Part shown: positions 56,530 through 64,000 of the stretch, piece by piece | Numbering within the stretch: position 1 is the first letter of the stretch | How the letters are laid out: each line of letters begins with the position of its first letter | Assembly (NCBI GenBank): GCA_934373635.1 | Contig: CAKROZ010000008.1 | Span: 1 to 64,000 of the forward strand | DNA length: 64,000 nt | Direction: 5' to 3' | DNA from: an uncultured Eubacteriales bacterium | GTDB lineage: Bacteria; Bacillota; Clostridia; Oscillospirales; CAG-272 | Made by a program: the position numbers and the translations under genes | Notes under the pieces: model-generated | Seen by the model: only the letters and a program-made list of their open reading frames with translations | The model's database searches: none | What the model was told of the DNA's origin: nothing

Positions 56530-56841
56530 TTATTCGAGCGTTACGGTGCCTTCGTAGACGTTGTGGCAATTATCGCCCATGGTGTCGGTGAATTCGTCGT
56601 AGGCAAGCTCGACCTCTTCGTTTTTGTGGAGGACGAGGTTGTCCTTGTTCGGGAAGGTGAGGATGGCGTACTCGCCTCTCGCGTCCCGTCCGATGCCGCT
56701 GACGAGGAAGCTGCCGTCCTCCTGATGTGTGAGAGTAAAGCGGTTGCCGTAGGTGGCATCGAAGGTCTCGTCATAGGCGCCTTCGTTCAAAATATCGTCA
56801 AAATGAAAATAAGTGTATACATATCGGAAGCGAAGTTTCAT
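56530..56841 (-). CDS. Small conserved-looking protein, unknown
   Basis: A 103-residue beta-rich protein beginning MKLRFRYVYTYFHFDDILNE after AAAGGAGA. It has regular strand-turn patterns (RFTLTHQEDGSFLVSGIG, YAILTFPNKDNLVL) and an acidic end. I do not recognise the family. It is a single gene with no clear promoter. Confidence 0.6.
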   Translation of the reverse strand: MKLRFRYVYTYFHFDDILNEGAYDETFDATYGNRFTLTHQEDGSFLVSGIGRDARGEYAILTFPNKDNLVLHKNEEVELAYDEFTDTMGDNCHNVYEGTVTLE

Positions 56842-57143
56842 AGATTTCTCCTTTTTTGCTTGAGAGTTTGATTTCTGAATGCGATTTTTCGGAGTGACGC
56901 GTTTTTGCGGGGCGAGGATTTCTTCGATTCGGCTTTGCGAGGGGATTTCCGCCCCGTTTCGGCTGCCACGGACACGTTTCACAAAGAGCGCGGCTTCAGC
57001 GTCCGTATGAACGAACGGCGCGGGAGATTTCCGCCTCCCGAAAATCCGAATCTCCGCGGTTTTTCGGGTAAAAGGCGGAAGTTTTTGAAATTCCCTTCTA
57101 TAAGATTATACATACGGTCGCAAAGGGCGTACAGCCGGTACTC

Positions 57144-57190
57144 TTCGGTTTCCCTTCTTTCGCCGGAGAAGGGAAAGAAGGGAAACCGAA
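57144..57190. repeat. 18-bp perfect inverted repeat
   Basis: TTCGGTTTCCCTTCTTTC (57144-57161) and its exact complement (57173-57190) around an 11-base loop. No T tract follows on either strand, so it is not a standard terminator. Confidence 0.85.
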
Positions 57191-57437
57191 TGCCGGGGCA
57201 GAGGGGGGCTCTCCGCGAGGCGGCATCCTCGGCGGTTGAACGATGACAGTCAACGAAAGGCGGGATGCGAAGAAATCCGAGTTTCTTCATTATACTATAA
57301 AGAGGAAGAAAACGCAAGTGTTGAAAAAAAGAAAATAAAAAAGACGGAAGAATGACGAAAAAAACAGAAGAAAAACAGAAAGAATTGTGCGATATTCCCG
57401 ATTTTACAAAAAATGAAAACTTTTTCACGATAAAGTA

Positions 57438-57466
57438 TTGACAAATTATTTTTTGTGTGATATGAT
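57438..57466 (+). promoter_or_regulatory. Promoter of amino-acid ABC transporter operon
   Basis: TTGACA, 17 bases, TATGAT, 41 bases before the ATG at 57508. Confidence 0.85.
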
Positions 57467-57507
57467 GTAATCACTTTATCAAACTAAAGTTAAAAGAGGA
57501 AAAAACA

Positions 57508-58326
57508 ATGAAAAAAACAACGGCTATCCTTCTGTTGGTCGCACTGCTCGTCGGTGTGTGCGGAGTGCTCTCCTCCTGCGGGGGCGGGGTATATGACGAT
57601 CTGACGGTTCTTGAAACCGAGTTGTTTGAAAGCGAGGAATACGGCGTGGCATTCCGCCGCGGCTCCGACCTTGCGCGGGAGCTTGACGCGATGTTCGCTT
57701 CAGATTTTGCCGACGGGACGGCGGCACGGATGGCGGCGGTCTACGGGCTTGAGGGGAGCCTGCCCTCGGTCTTTTCGGCAGGTGGCTCTTCCGTGACCGA
57801 CACGGCGGATTCGGATTATATCAAAGGGAAGGGCGTTTTGACGGTCGGCGTGACGGTATTCGACGGCATGGACTATCAGGACGCGGACGGAAAGTGGATC
57901 GGCTTTGACGCCGATATGGCGAACCGCTTCGCCGAGAGGCTCGGCGTGCGCGCGGAATTTCTCGAGATCGAATGGGATAACAAGCTCGTCGACCTCGAGG
58001 CGAAGAACATCGACTGCATCTGGAACGGTATGACGATCACTCCCGCCGTCGAAAAAGCGTGCGAGGTCACGGGAAGCTATATGCAGAACGGGCAGGTGCT
58101 GGTGGTGAAGAACGGGTCGTTCTCCTCCCCCTCGGAGCTGATCGGAAAGCGGGTGGCGGTCGAGGGCGGCTCCGCGGGCTACTATCAGGCGGTCGAAAAG
58201 CTCGGCGGGGTGAAGCTCAAGGAGGTGTCGGCACAGACCGACGCGCTTCTCGAGGTGTCCGCGGGGACCTCGGACGCGTGCATTGTCGATTACGTTCTGG
58301 CAAAGTCGCTTTTGAAGCTGAAATAA
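57508..58326 (+). CDS. Polar amino-acid ABC transporter substrate-binding lipoprotein
   Basis: A 272-residue family-3 solute-binding protein. The signal peptide ends in a lipobox (VLSSCGGG, Cys about 22). GVTVFDGMDYQDADGKWIGF, then DADMANRFAERLGVRAEFLE and the WNGMTITPAVEKACEVTGSY segment are typical of polar amino-acid binding proteins. It has an unusual insert of about 65 residues between the lipobox and the binding domain (from about 30 to 95). It captures substrate outside the cell for the permease and ATPase that follow. Confidence 0.9.
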   Translation: MKKTTAILLLVALLVGVCGVLSSCGGGVYDDLTVLETELFESEEYGVAFRRGSDLARELDAMFASDFADGTAARMAAVYGLEGSLPSVFSAGGSSVTDTADSDYIKGKGVLTVGVTVFDGMDYQDADGKWIGFDADMANRFAERLGVRAEFLEIEWDNKLVDLEAKNIDCIWNGMTITPAVEKACEVTGSYMQNGQVLVVKNGSFSSPSELIGKRVAVEGGSAGYYQAVEKLGGVKLKEVSAQTDALLEVSAGTSDACIVDYVLAKSLLKLK

Positions 58327-58340
58327 GCGGCGGTGACAGA

Positions 58341-58991
58341 ATGGATACGGGTTTTCTCGGGGTTACGCTATACCTTTTACAGGGATTTTGGGAGACGGTC
58401 AAGATCTTCGGAGTGACGCTGATCTTTTCGGTGCCGCTCGGTCTTCTCGTTTGCTTTTTTACGCGGTCGGCGCCGATGCCGATCCGCTGGCTCTTCCGCG
58501 GCATCGTATGGGTCGTGCGCGGGACGCCGCTGATGCTTCAGCTGATCGTGGTGTTTTACGGACCGGGACTGCTCGGTCTGCCGACGCTCGACGTGGCACT
58601 CGCGACCTATCTGACCTTTTCGGTGAATTATGCCTGCTATTTTTCGGAGATCTACCGCGGGGGCATCGAGGGGGTGCCGCGCGGGCAATACGAGGCGTGT
58701 AAGACGCTCGGCATGACGCGCGGGGAAACCTTCCGCTATGTGATTCTGGCACAGGTGGTGCGGCGGATCGTGCCGCCGATGGGGAACGAGATCATCACGC
58801 TCGTGAAGGACACCTCGCTCGCGAGGATCATCGGCTATTACGAGATCATTTTCTTCGCGCAGAAGTATATCAAGCTGGAGGGGATGCTCTGGCCGCTCCT
58901 GTACACGGGACTGTTTTATCTTCTGTTCACGGGGCTTCTGACCCTGCTTCTTCGTTATACGGAGAAAAAACTCGGCTACTATCGCATATGA
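58341..58991 (+). CDS. Polar amino-acid ABC transporter permease
   Basis: A 216-residue His/Glu/Gln-type permease with about five transmembrane helices and the EAA-loop motif (YEACKTLGMTRGETFRYVIL, about 117-136) that contacts the ATPase. VVRGTPLMLQL near 58-68 is also characteristic. The gene lies 14 bases after the binding protein and 16 before the ATPase. The start at 58341 follows GCGGTGACAGA, a weak ribosome site. Confidence 0.92.
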   Translation: MDTGFLGVTLYLLQGFWETVKIFGVTLIFSVPLGLLVCFFTRSAPMPIRWLFRGIVWVVRGTPLMLQLIVVFYGPGLLGLPTLDVALATYLTFSVNYACYFSEIYRGGIEGVPRGQYEACKTLGMTRGETFRYVILAQVVRRIVPPMGNEIITLVKDTSLARIIGYYEIIFFAQKYIKLEGMLWPLLYTGLFYLLFTGLLTLLLRYTEKKLGYYRI

Positions 58992-59007
58992 GACGGAGGG
59001 AAACGAT

Positions 59008-59790
59008 ATGACGGCACTTGAGGTAAGGGATTTGAGAAAAACATTCGGAGAGCGTGTCGTGCTGGACGGCGTTCACCTTCGGGTCGGGGGCGGAGAGATC
59101 CTCACCCTGATCGGCTCTTCGGGGGGAGGGAAGACGACGCTCCTCCGATGTCTGAATTTTCTCGAGATGCCCGACAGCGGCGAGATCCTGATCGGCGGCG
59201 CTCCCGTTTTCTCCCGAAGGGAGGGGGAGCGGGCGGCGTGCGACTCTGCGGCGCAGAAGAAGATCGGGCTCGTGTTTCAGGACTTTCATCTGTTCCCGCA
59301 ATACAACGTATCGGACAATCTGACCCTCGCGCCGAAACTCTCGATCCGACGGGGGACGCACAGTCTCGCGGAAAGAAAACGGCTGTTTGTCGAAACGGAC
59401 GAGAGGGCGGCGGAGCTCCTTTGTGCGGTGGGGCTCTCGGGACATGAGCGCTCCTATCCGCACGAGCTTTCGGGCGGACAGCGACAGCGCGTGGCGATCG
59501 CACGCGCTTTGATGTCGAACCCCGAGATTCTGTGCTTTGACGAGCCGACCTCCGCGCTCGACCCCGAGCTGACGGGGGAGGTCTGCCGTGTGATCCGCTC
59601 CCTCCGTTCGCCCGCCCGCGCGATGATCGTCGTCACGCACGAGCTCGCGTTCGCACGCGCCGTTTCCGATCGCATTGTGTTTATGGCGGACGGGAAGATC
59701 GAGGAGGAAGGGACGCCCGCCGAGGTGCTCGACTGCCCGAAAAGCGGAAAAACGCGGGCGTTTCTTTCCGGCGGATTGTTCGAAATGTAA
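59008..59790 (+). CDS. Polar amino-acid ABC transporter ATP-binding protein (GlnQ-like)
   Basis: A 260-residue ABC ATPase: Walker A GSSGGGKTT, Q-loop in VFQDFHLFPQYN, signature LSGGQRQRVAIARAL, Walker B ILCFDEPTSALDPE, and H-loop VVTHELAFA. A short insert (about 68-85) precedes the Q-loop. It powers uptake with the preceding two genes. The operon ends here without a clear terminator. Confidence 0.93.
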   Translation: MTALEVRDLRKTFGERVVLDGVHLRVGGGEILTLIGSSGGGKTTLLRCLNFLEMPDSGEILIGGAPVFSRREGERAACDSAAQKKIGLVFQDFHLFPQYNVSDNLTLAPKLSIRRGTHSLAERKRLFVETDERAAELLCAVGLSGHERSYPHELSGGQRQRVAIARALMSNPEILCFDEPTSALDPELTGEVCRVIRSLRSPARAMIVVTHELAFARAVSDRIVFMADGKIEEEGTPAEVLDCPKSGKTRAFLSGGLFEM

Positions 59791-60092
59791 AGAAAACCGT
59801 TCATATTTCGCGAATTCGCGAAAAAACGGAGAAGCGGTGAGATGGCGCGGTTTGCGGGGAGGGCGGCTTTCGGAGAAGGAGAAGACGTGCTCTCCGAAAA
59901 AGGGCAGGGACTCTGCGACAAAAGAAAAACAACGCGCGGGGAGCTCTGTTTTTCTCGTTTTTGCCGAAAAGGAAAAGTGAAGAAGAATTAAAAAATCTTG
60001 TGGGAAACTATTGACAAAAAAAACGGTCTGTGCTATAATAAAGAAAAAATATTCGGACGGCGCCGCCCGCCGCTCCGGGAAAGAGGAATTTT
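59791..60092. other. Intergenic region after ABC operon
   Basis: About 300 bases without a gene. A perfect 18-bp palindrome TTTCGCGAATTCGCGAAA lies at 59806-59823, 16 bases after the ATPase stop. The promoter of the next gene is at 60011-60039. Confidence 0.6.
60011..60039 (+). promoter_or_regulatory. Consensus promoter of the membrane protein gene
   Basis: TTGACA, 17 bases, TATAAT; perfect boxes, 53 bases before the ATG. Confidence 0.9.
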
Positions 60093-60770
60093 ATGCTTGA
60101 ATTCTTCCAGAAGGTGGCACAGGCTGCCTATTCCTTCCAAGACATCGGTGACTTTTTCAAGAAGTTGCTCCTTGAAGGTGATATCCGTACATATTACGAG
60201 AAGGCGATCGGATTCATCCCCGACTTCTACATCTACGTTCTTCTCGCATTCTCCGTCCTGATGGCATTCTTCGGCAAGAAGCTGCTCGGACTGCAGAAGT
60301 TCATCGCGTTCCTCGCCGTGGGCTTCGGTGCGGGTGAAGTGTATGTCGCGCCGTTGCTCGTTGACATTCTTCCGTCTCTTCCCGCTTGGGTCAGCGGACT
60401 TGTCATCGGTCTGATCGCCGCTCTGCTTTGCAAGTTCCTCTACTGGATCGCCGTTGCGGTCGCCGCGGGTTACAGCGTGTTCATGGTTCTTTACACGGAT
60501 ATGTTCTTCACGCTTCCCGAGCCGAAGCAGATCATTGCCGCCGTTGCCGCTCTCGTCGCCATCATTCTCGTGTTCATCTTCCTCAAGTTCTTCGAGAGAC
60601 TCGGTACCGCGTTCCTCGGCGGTTATCTCTCCACGGTTCTGCTTATGAAGGCGGTTGACTTCTCCTTCATTCCGCTGGATCTCGCTATCACGAAGTGGAT
60701 CCTCGTCGGTGTGATCGCACTGCTCGGCTTCCTCGTTCAGATCGCGACCCGTTCGAGAAGATATTACTGA
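60093..60770 (+). CDS. Polytopic membrane protein (TMEM198/DUF4203-like)
   Basis: A 225-residue protein with an N-terminal soluble helix (about 1-45) and six or seven transmembrane helices. Glycine-rich membrane segments (FLAVGFGAGEVYVAPLL, FLGGYLSTVLLM) resemble the TMEM198-like family, whose bacterial role is unknown. Good codon use and a consensus promoter suggest strong expression. Single-gene unit with a strong terminator. Confidence 0.7.
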   Translation: MLEFFQKVAQAAYSFQDIGDFFKKLLLEGDIRTYYEKAIGFIPDFYIYVLLAFSVLMAFFGKKLLGLQKFIAFLAVGFGAGEVYVAPLLVDILPSLPAWVSGLVIGLIAALLCKFLYWIAVAVAAGYSVFMVLYTDMFFTLPEPKQIIAAVAALVAIILVFIFLKFFERLGTAFLGGYLSTVLLMKAVDFSFIPLDLAITKWILVGVIALLGFLVQIATRSRRYY

Positions 60771-60778
60771 TTGTTCTC

Positions 60779-60813
60779 AAAACCCCTGCGGCACCCGCCG
60801 CAGGGGTTTTTCT
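60779..60813 (+). terminator. Terminator of membrane protein gene
   Basis: AAAACCCCTGCGGC and GCCGCAGGGGTTTT perfect arms on a 4-base loop, followed by TCT. Confidence 0.95.
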
Positions 60814-61631
60814 ATGTATAGAAAAGTCTCGGAGGAAACATCCCGCGCGTCGGGAGGAAAGCAAACGGCTTTGCGAGGGCAGGGAGAAACGCCTCGCGGA
60901 AGAGACGAGGCGTGCAGGCTTTGCGGTCGAGGACGAAACCTCTTGCGGCAGAGATGAATTGCGCGGACATTGAGAACGCACGGAAGAGACGGAACGCGTG
61001 GATTTGAGAGCGCGCGGCAGACGCAAGACGTGCGAATTTTGAAAATCGCAGGGACACAACGGCACAGAATAGATGGCTTCCGAGACTTGAGGGCGCACGT
61101 TGAAGCGGCATGTGAAAGGGCTGTCGCGCAGACTTTGCGCGCGCGGAGATAAATCGCGGACAGAAGAGATCGCACCTGCGGCGCCGAGAGTATGGGAAGG
61201 GAACGCCATGTGAAAGAGGAGGAGCGCTTGATTTAAGAACGCACGGCAGACGCAAGGCGCGAGGATTTGAGAGCACACGGCAGACGCAAGGCGCGAGGAT
61301 TTGAGAGCACACGGCAGACGCAAAGCGTGCGGATTCGAGAGCGCACGGCAGACGCAAGGCGCGAGGATTTGAGAGCACACGGCAGACGCAAAGCGTGCGG
61401 ATTCGAGAGCGCACGGCAGACGCAAGGCGCGAGGATTTGAGAGCGCACGGCAGACGCAAAGCGTGCGGACTTGAGAACGCACGGAAGAAGCGGGCGCGGA
61501 AGGTGAGGGCACGCCGTGCGGCGCATTGTTGCTTTTGCACGAAAGGGTTCGGCAAATGTGCGGCTTTCCCGCACGGGAGAGGGGGGCGAATTGTGAATTG
61601 TGGCAATTTCCCGCTCTTTCTTCTTTTTTTC
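60814..61631. other. Repeat-rich non-coding stretch
   Basis: More than 800 bases without a believable gene. The right part is the 34-bp minisatellite at 61239-61476; degenerate relatives (ACGGCAGACGCAAGACGTGC and similar) reach back to about 60965. Open frames run through it in several phases only because the repeats lack stops. Confidence 0.7.
61239..61476. repeat. 34-bp minisatellite, seven copies
   Basis: Exactly 7 x 34 bases, unit GCRCACGGCAGACGCAARGC plus a 14-base end. Two subtypes alternate, A (AAGGCGCGAGGATTT) and B (AAAGCGTGCGGATTC), in the order A A B A B A B. There are no unique spacers. Confidence 0.9.
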
Positions 61632-61660
61632 TTGACTTTTCGCGCGTAATATAGTAAAAT
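61632..61660 (+). promoter_or_regulatory. Promoter of transketolase genes
   Basis: TTGACT, 17 bases, TAAAAT, 55 bases before the ATG at 61716. Confidence 0.8.
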
Positions 61661-61715
61661 ATAAATTGATAAATTATGCGGGTTCTTATCCGCGAAGAGA
61701 ATTTTCGGAGGATAT

Positions 61716-62555
61716 ATGGAGACTCAGACCGAACGGCAACTCGAGCGCATGGCGTGTGACGTGCGCCGCGGTATCATCGACAGCGTGTATTCCGCGGGGT
61801 GCGGTCATCCCGGCGGCTCTCTCTCGATCGCCGACATACTTACCTATCTTTATTTTGAAGAGATGAACGTCCGTCCCGACGAACCGCGTTATGCGGGGCG
61901 GGATCGCTTTGTCCTCTCTAAGGGACATACCGCGCCCGCGCTTTACTCGGTGTTGGCACACCGCGGATTTTTTCCCGTGGAGGAGCTGAAGACGCTCCGC
62001 AAGACGGATTCCCGCTTGCAGGGACACCCCGACATGAAGGGCGTCCCCGGGGTGGATATGTCGACGGGCTCGCTCGGTCTCGGCATTTCCGCGGCGTGCG
62101 GCATGGCACTCGCGGGGAAGAGCGCGGGCGCGGACTACCGCGTTTATACCGTGCTCGGCGACGGCGAGAGCGAAGAGGGGCAGGTCTGGGAGGCGGCGAT
62201 GTTTGCCGCACATTATAAGCTCGACAACCTCTGTGCGGTGCTCGACTGGAACGGGCTTCAGATCGACGGTAAGATCACCGAGGTCATGAACCCCACGCCG
62301 CACGACGAGAAATTCCGCGCGTTCGGTTGGCATGTCATTTCCATCGACGCGCACAGCTTCCCGGAGATCGAGGCGGCGTTTGCCGAGGCGAAGACGGTGA
62401 AGGGCAAGCCCACCGTGATTATCGCCCGCTCGATCAAGGGAAAGGGCGTCTCCTATATGGAAAACGCGTGCGAATGGCACGGTCAGGCGCCGAAGGAAGA
62501 CCTTTATAAGGTAGCGGTCGCCGACCTTGAAAAAATCAAAGAAAGTCTTGCGTGA
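61716..62555 (+). CDS. Transketolase, N-terminal subunit
   Basis: A 279-residue TPP-binding half of a split transketolase. AGCGHPGGSLS near 27-37, SKGHTAPALYSVL near 68-80, and the TPP motif GDGESEEGQVWEAAMFAAHY, which continues toward the metal-binding LDWNGLQIDG, are all present. It transfers two-carbon units between sugar phosphates with the C-terminal subunit encoded next. GGAGG precedes its ATG. The split form is common in anaerobes. Confidence 0.95.
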   Translation: METQTERQLERMACDVRRGIIDSVYSAGCGHPGGSLSIADILTYLYFEEMNVRPDEPRYAGRDRFVLSKGHTAPALYSVLAHRGFFPVEELKTLRKTDSRLQGHPDMKGVPGVDMSTGSLGLGISAACGMALAGKSAGADYRVYTVLGDGESEEGQVWEAAMFAAHYKLDNLCAVLDWNGLQIDGKITEVMNPTPHDEKFRAFGWHVISIDAHSFPEIEAAFAEAKTVKGKPTVIIARSIKGKGVSYMENACEWHGQAPKEDLYKVAVADLEKIKESLA

Positions 62556-62565
62556 GGATACGAAC

Positions 62566-63516
62566 ATGGCGGAAATGAAAGCAACAAGAGAAGCCTACGG
62601 CAAGGCGCTCGTCGAGCTCGGCGAGAAGTATGACTTTGTCGTTCTCGACGCCGATCTGGCGGCGGCGACAAAAACGGGAATGTTCAAGAAGAAATTCCCC
62701 GAGCGGTTCTTCGATTGCGGGATCGCGGAAGGAAACATGATGAGCGTCGCCGCGGGAATCGCGACGACGGGGAGAATTCCTTTTGCGTCCTCCTTCGCGA
62801 TGTTCGCGGCGGGACGCGCCTTCGAGCAGGTGCGGAACAGCATCGGCTACCCGCACCTGAACGTCAAGATCGGTGCGACACATGCGGGCATCACCGTCGG
62901 TGAGGACGGTGCGACGCACCAATGCCTTGAGGATATGGCGCTGATGCGCACGATTCCCGGTATGACGGTCATTTGTCCCGCCGACGCGGACGAGGCATAT
63001 CACGCGGTGGAGGCGGCGATTCTGCACGAGGGTCCCGTGTATCTCCGTTTCGGAAGATTCCCCGTGCCGAACCTGACGCCCGAGCTTGCGGACTATCACT
63101 TCGAGATCGGACGCGGTGTGACCTATCGCGACGGAGGAGATGTGACGCTTGTCGCTACGGGATATATGGTACACCTTGCGAAAGAGGCGGCGGAGTCGCT
63201 CGCATCGGAGGGCATCGACGCCCGCGTCATTGATATTCACACGGTGAAGCCGATCGACAAAGAGCTTCTCGTCCGTGCCGCCCGTGAGACGGGTGCCGTC
63301 GTGACGGCGGAGGAGCACAGCGTGATCGGCGGGCTCGGCGGCGCCGTGGCAGAGACCCTCTCGGAGGTCTGCCCCGTGCCGGTGCTTCGTGTCGGCGTGG
63401 AAGACATGTTCGGCAGAAGCGGCAAGGTGCCCGAGCTCCTCGAGATCTACGGTCTGACCGCCGCGCATATCGCAGAGCGGGCGAAAGAAGCCGTCGCGCT
63501 GAAAAAGAAGCACTGA
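62566..63516 (+). CDS. Transketolase, C-terminal subunit
   Basis: A 316-residue partner subunit carrying the pyrimidine-binding and C-terminal domains: FFDCGIAEGNMMSVAAGIAT with the TPP-activating Glu, THAGITVGEDGATHQ, and VYLRFGRFPVP. It begins 10 bases after the first subunit. I start at the ATG at 62566; an earlier ATG overlaps the end of the other gene. The pair forms one active enzyme of the pentose phosphate pathway. Confidence 0.95.
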   Translation: MAEMKATREAYGKALVELGEKYDFVVLDADLAAATKTGMFKKKFPERFFDCGIAEGNMMSVAAGIATTGRIPFASSFAMFAAGRAFEQVRNSIGYPHLNVKIGATHAGITVGEDGATHQCLEDMALMRTIPGMTVICPADADEAYHAVEAAILHEGPVYLRFGRFPVPNLTPELADYHFEIGRGVTYRDGGDVTLVATGYMVHLAKEAAESLASEGIDARVIDIHTVKPIDKELLVRAARETGAVVTAEEHSVIGGLGGAVAETLSEVCPVPVLRVGVEDMFGRSGKVPELLEIYGLTAAHIAERAKEAVALKKKH

Positions 63517-63627
63517 CGAAGCTTTTTTTCGAAAAAGCGTTGTCGGTGAATTTGACGGAAAAACGCAGGAATCCTAACGATAAGACGAAGACAGCCCGTA
63601 ACAGAGACCGGGCGGGAAGGACTTTTT

Positions 63628-64000
63628 ATGAAACGGATCCTTTTGAAGCTCTCGGGCGAGGCACTCGCCGCGGGAGGAGAGGGAATTTACAATCACGCGT
63701 TCGTTGACCGCGTTGCCGCGACGATCGGACAATGCGTGAAGGAGGGCTATCAGCTCGCCGTCGTTGTCGGTGCGGGGAACATCTGGCGCGGCAGGCAGGG
63801 GGGCGATATGGATCGCACCGATGCCGACCGCATGGGGATGCTCGCGACGGTCATCAATGCGATCTGCTTAAAGGATGCGCTCGGACGCGCGGGGACGGAA
63901 GCCGTGGTCATGAGTGCGGTGCCGATGGTTCCTTTTGCCGAGGTATATTCTGCCGAGGCGGCGATTCGCCACCTGGAGGCGGGGCACGTGGTCATTTTCG
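63628..64000 (+). CDS. pyrH: UMP kinase, partial (runs off the window)
   Basis: The first 124 codons of a PyrH-type amino-acid-kinase-fold UMP kinase (UMP to UDP with ATP). RILLKLSGEAL opens the ATP site and VVVGAGNIWRG and MGMLATVINAICLKDAL follow as in bacterial PyrH. GGGAAGG lies ahead of the ATG. The usual neighbour tsf is absent on the left, so pyrH heads its unit here; the right side is outside the window. Confidence 0.93.
   Translation, partial: MKRILLKLSGEALAAGGEGIYNHAFVDRVAATIGQCVKEGYQLAVVVGAGNIWRGRQGGDMDRTDADRMGMLATVINAICLKDALGRAGTEAVVMSAVPMVPFAEVYSAEAAIRHLEAGHVVIF

Larger units (their letters stand above)
56842..57507. other. Long intergenic region with a perfect hairpin
   Basis: About 665 bases. 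It contains the 18-bp perfect hairpin at 57144-57190 and, near the right end, the promoter of the ABC transporter operon. The open frames in it have no ribosome site or family signal. Confidence 0.6.

Noticed and set aside
56905..57246. 113-residue plus-strand frame in the gap after clpB
   Set aside because: It crosses the perfect hairpin, has no ribosome site and has no family signal.
61239..61476. CRISPR array
   Set aside because: The 34-base units are directly adjacent with no unique spacers and no cas genes nearby; it is a minisatellite.
60688..61606. Minus-strand frames with repeated A-L-R-L-P-C-A-L-K-S units
   Set aside because: Repeats of 34 bases read through in every phase; the peptide repeats are a by-product of the minisatellite.
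1..64000. tRNA or rRNA genes
   Set aside because: No cloverleaf arms with a T-loop consensus or rRNA signature segments were recognised on reading; a dedicated tRNA search would be decisive.

Overview
The window reads as a chromosome segment of an uncultured anaerobic Gram-positive bacterium, most likely a gut-type clostridial member of the Bacillota. The grounds are the GGGtGRT/NifU-like gene pair, a TepA-like ClpP paralogue, a YdbC-type ssDNA-binding protein, a CIRCE operator in front of clpB, split transketolase subunits, consensus TTGACA-N17-TATAAT promoters and strong GGAGG ribosome sites. The species cannot be fixed from the sequence alone. No rRNA, tRNA or CRISPR array was found.

Host flank 1 (1-15340) holds, on the minus strand, a GGGtGRT protein, an Fe-S scaffold-like protein and PduL. 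It then has a ClpP-like protease, a DUF1508 protein, glyA (apparently frameshifted at its 3' end), a membrane-anchored EEP-family hydrolase, a UDP-GlcNAc 4,6-dehydratase-like/nucleotidyltransferase pair, YdbC, a serine hydrolase, a Gfo/Idh/MocA oxidoreductase and an ArsP_2-type permease.

A prophage of about 38.2 kb occupies about 15355-53543, between the divergent permease and clpB genes. It is bounded by a perfect 14-bp direct repeat (15341-15354 and 53544-53557). It has no tyrosine or serine integrase; its only recombinase is an IS30-family DDE transposase at the right end (52450-53493). Left to right it carries a lone IS30-type HTH protein, a replication initiator with internal palindromic iterons, Gp157, a Rad52-like annealing protein, a NinB-like protein, an HNH protein and SSB, small Zn-ribbon proteins, a first effector array (22426-28067), terminase, portal, minor capsid protein, scaffold, capsid, a second effector cassette (35048-36840), head-tail connectors, tail tube-like protein, a third cassette (39632-41052), two very large tail proteins, membrane/lysis-region genes, then a leftward module (HicAB, a candidate ncRNA, membrane coiled-coil proteins) and an RHH regulator next to the transposase. 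I see no tape-measure protein and no endolysin.

The most unusual content is a set of six autonomous cassettes. Each has its own TTGACA-N17-TATAAT promoter with exactly four bases between the -10 box and the start codon, which predicts leaderless mRNA. Each encodes a protein with a shared N-terminal tag (W-N/H-E-x-D-H-P-R-D-x-D-G-K/R-F-T, then Y-R-Q-N-T-P-Y) joined to different C-terminal domains: GNAT-like (two copies), a possible BECR-fold RNase (two copies), an ADP-ribosyltransferase and one unassigned. Each is followed by small candidate immunity genes and mostly by a terminator. Extra immunity genes sit behind short leftover tails of other effector genes. I read this as a prophage-borne polymorphic effector-immunity system whose tag may recruit effectors to the virion or to a common partner; that role is inference.

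Host flank 2 (53558-64000) holds CIRCE-clpB, a small unknown gene, a polar amino-acid ABC transporter (binding protein, permease, ATPase), a polytopic membrane protein, a repeat-rich non-coding stretch with a 34-bp minisatellite, both transketolase subunits, and the start of pyrH, which runs off the window.
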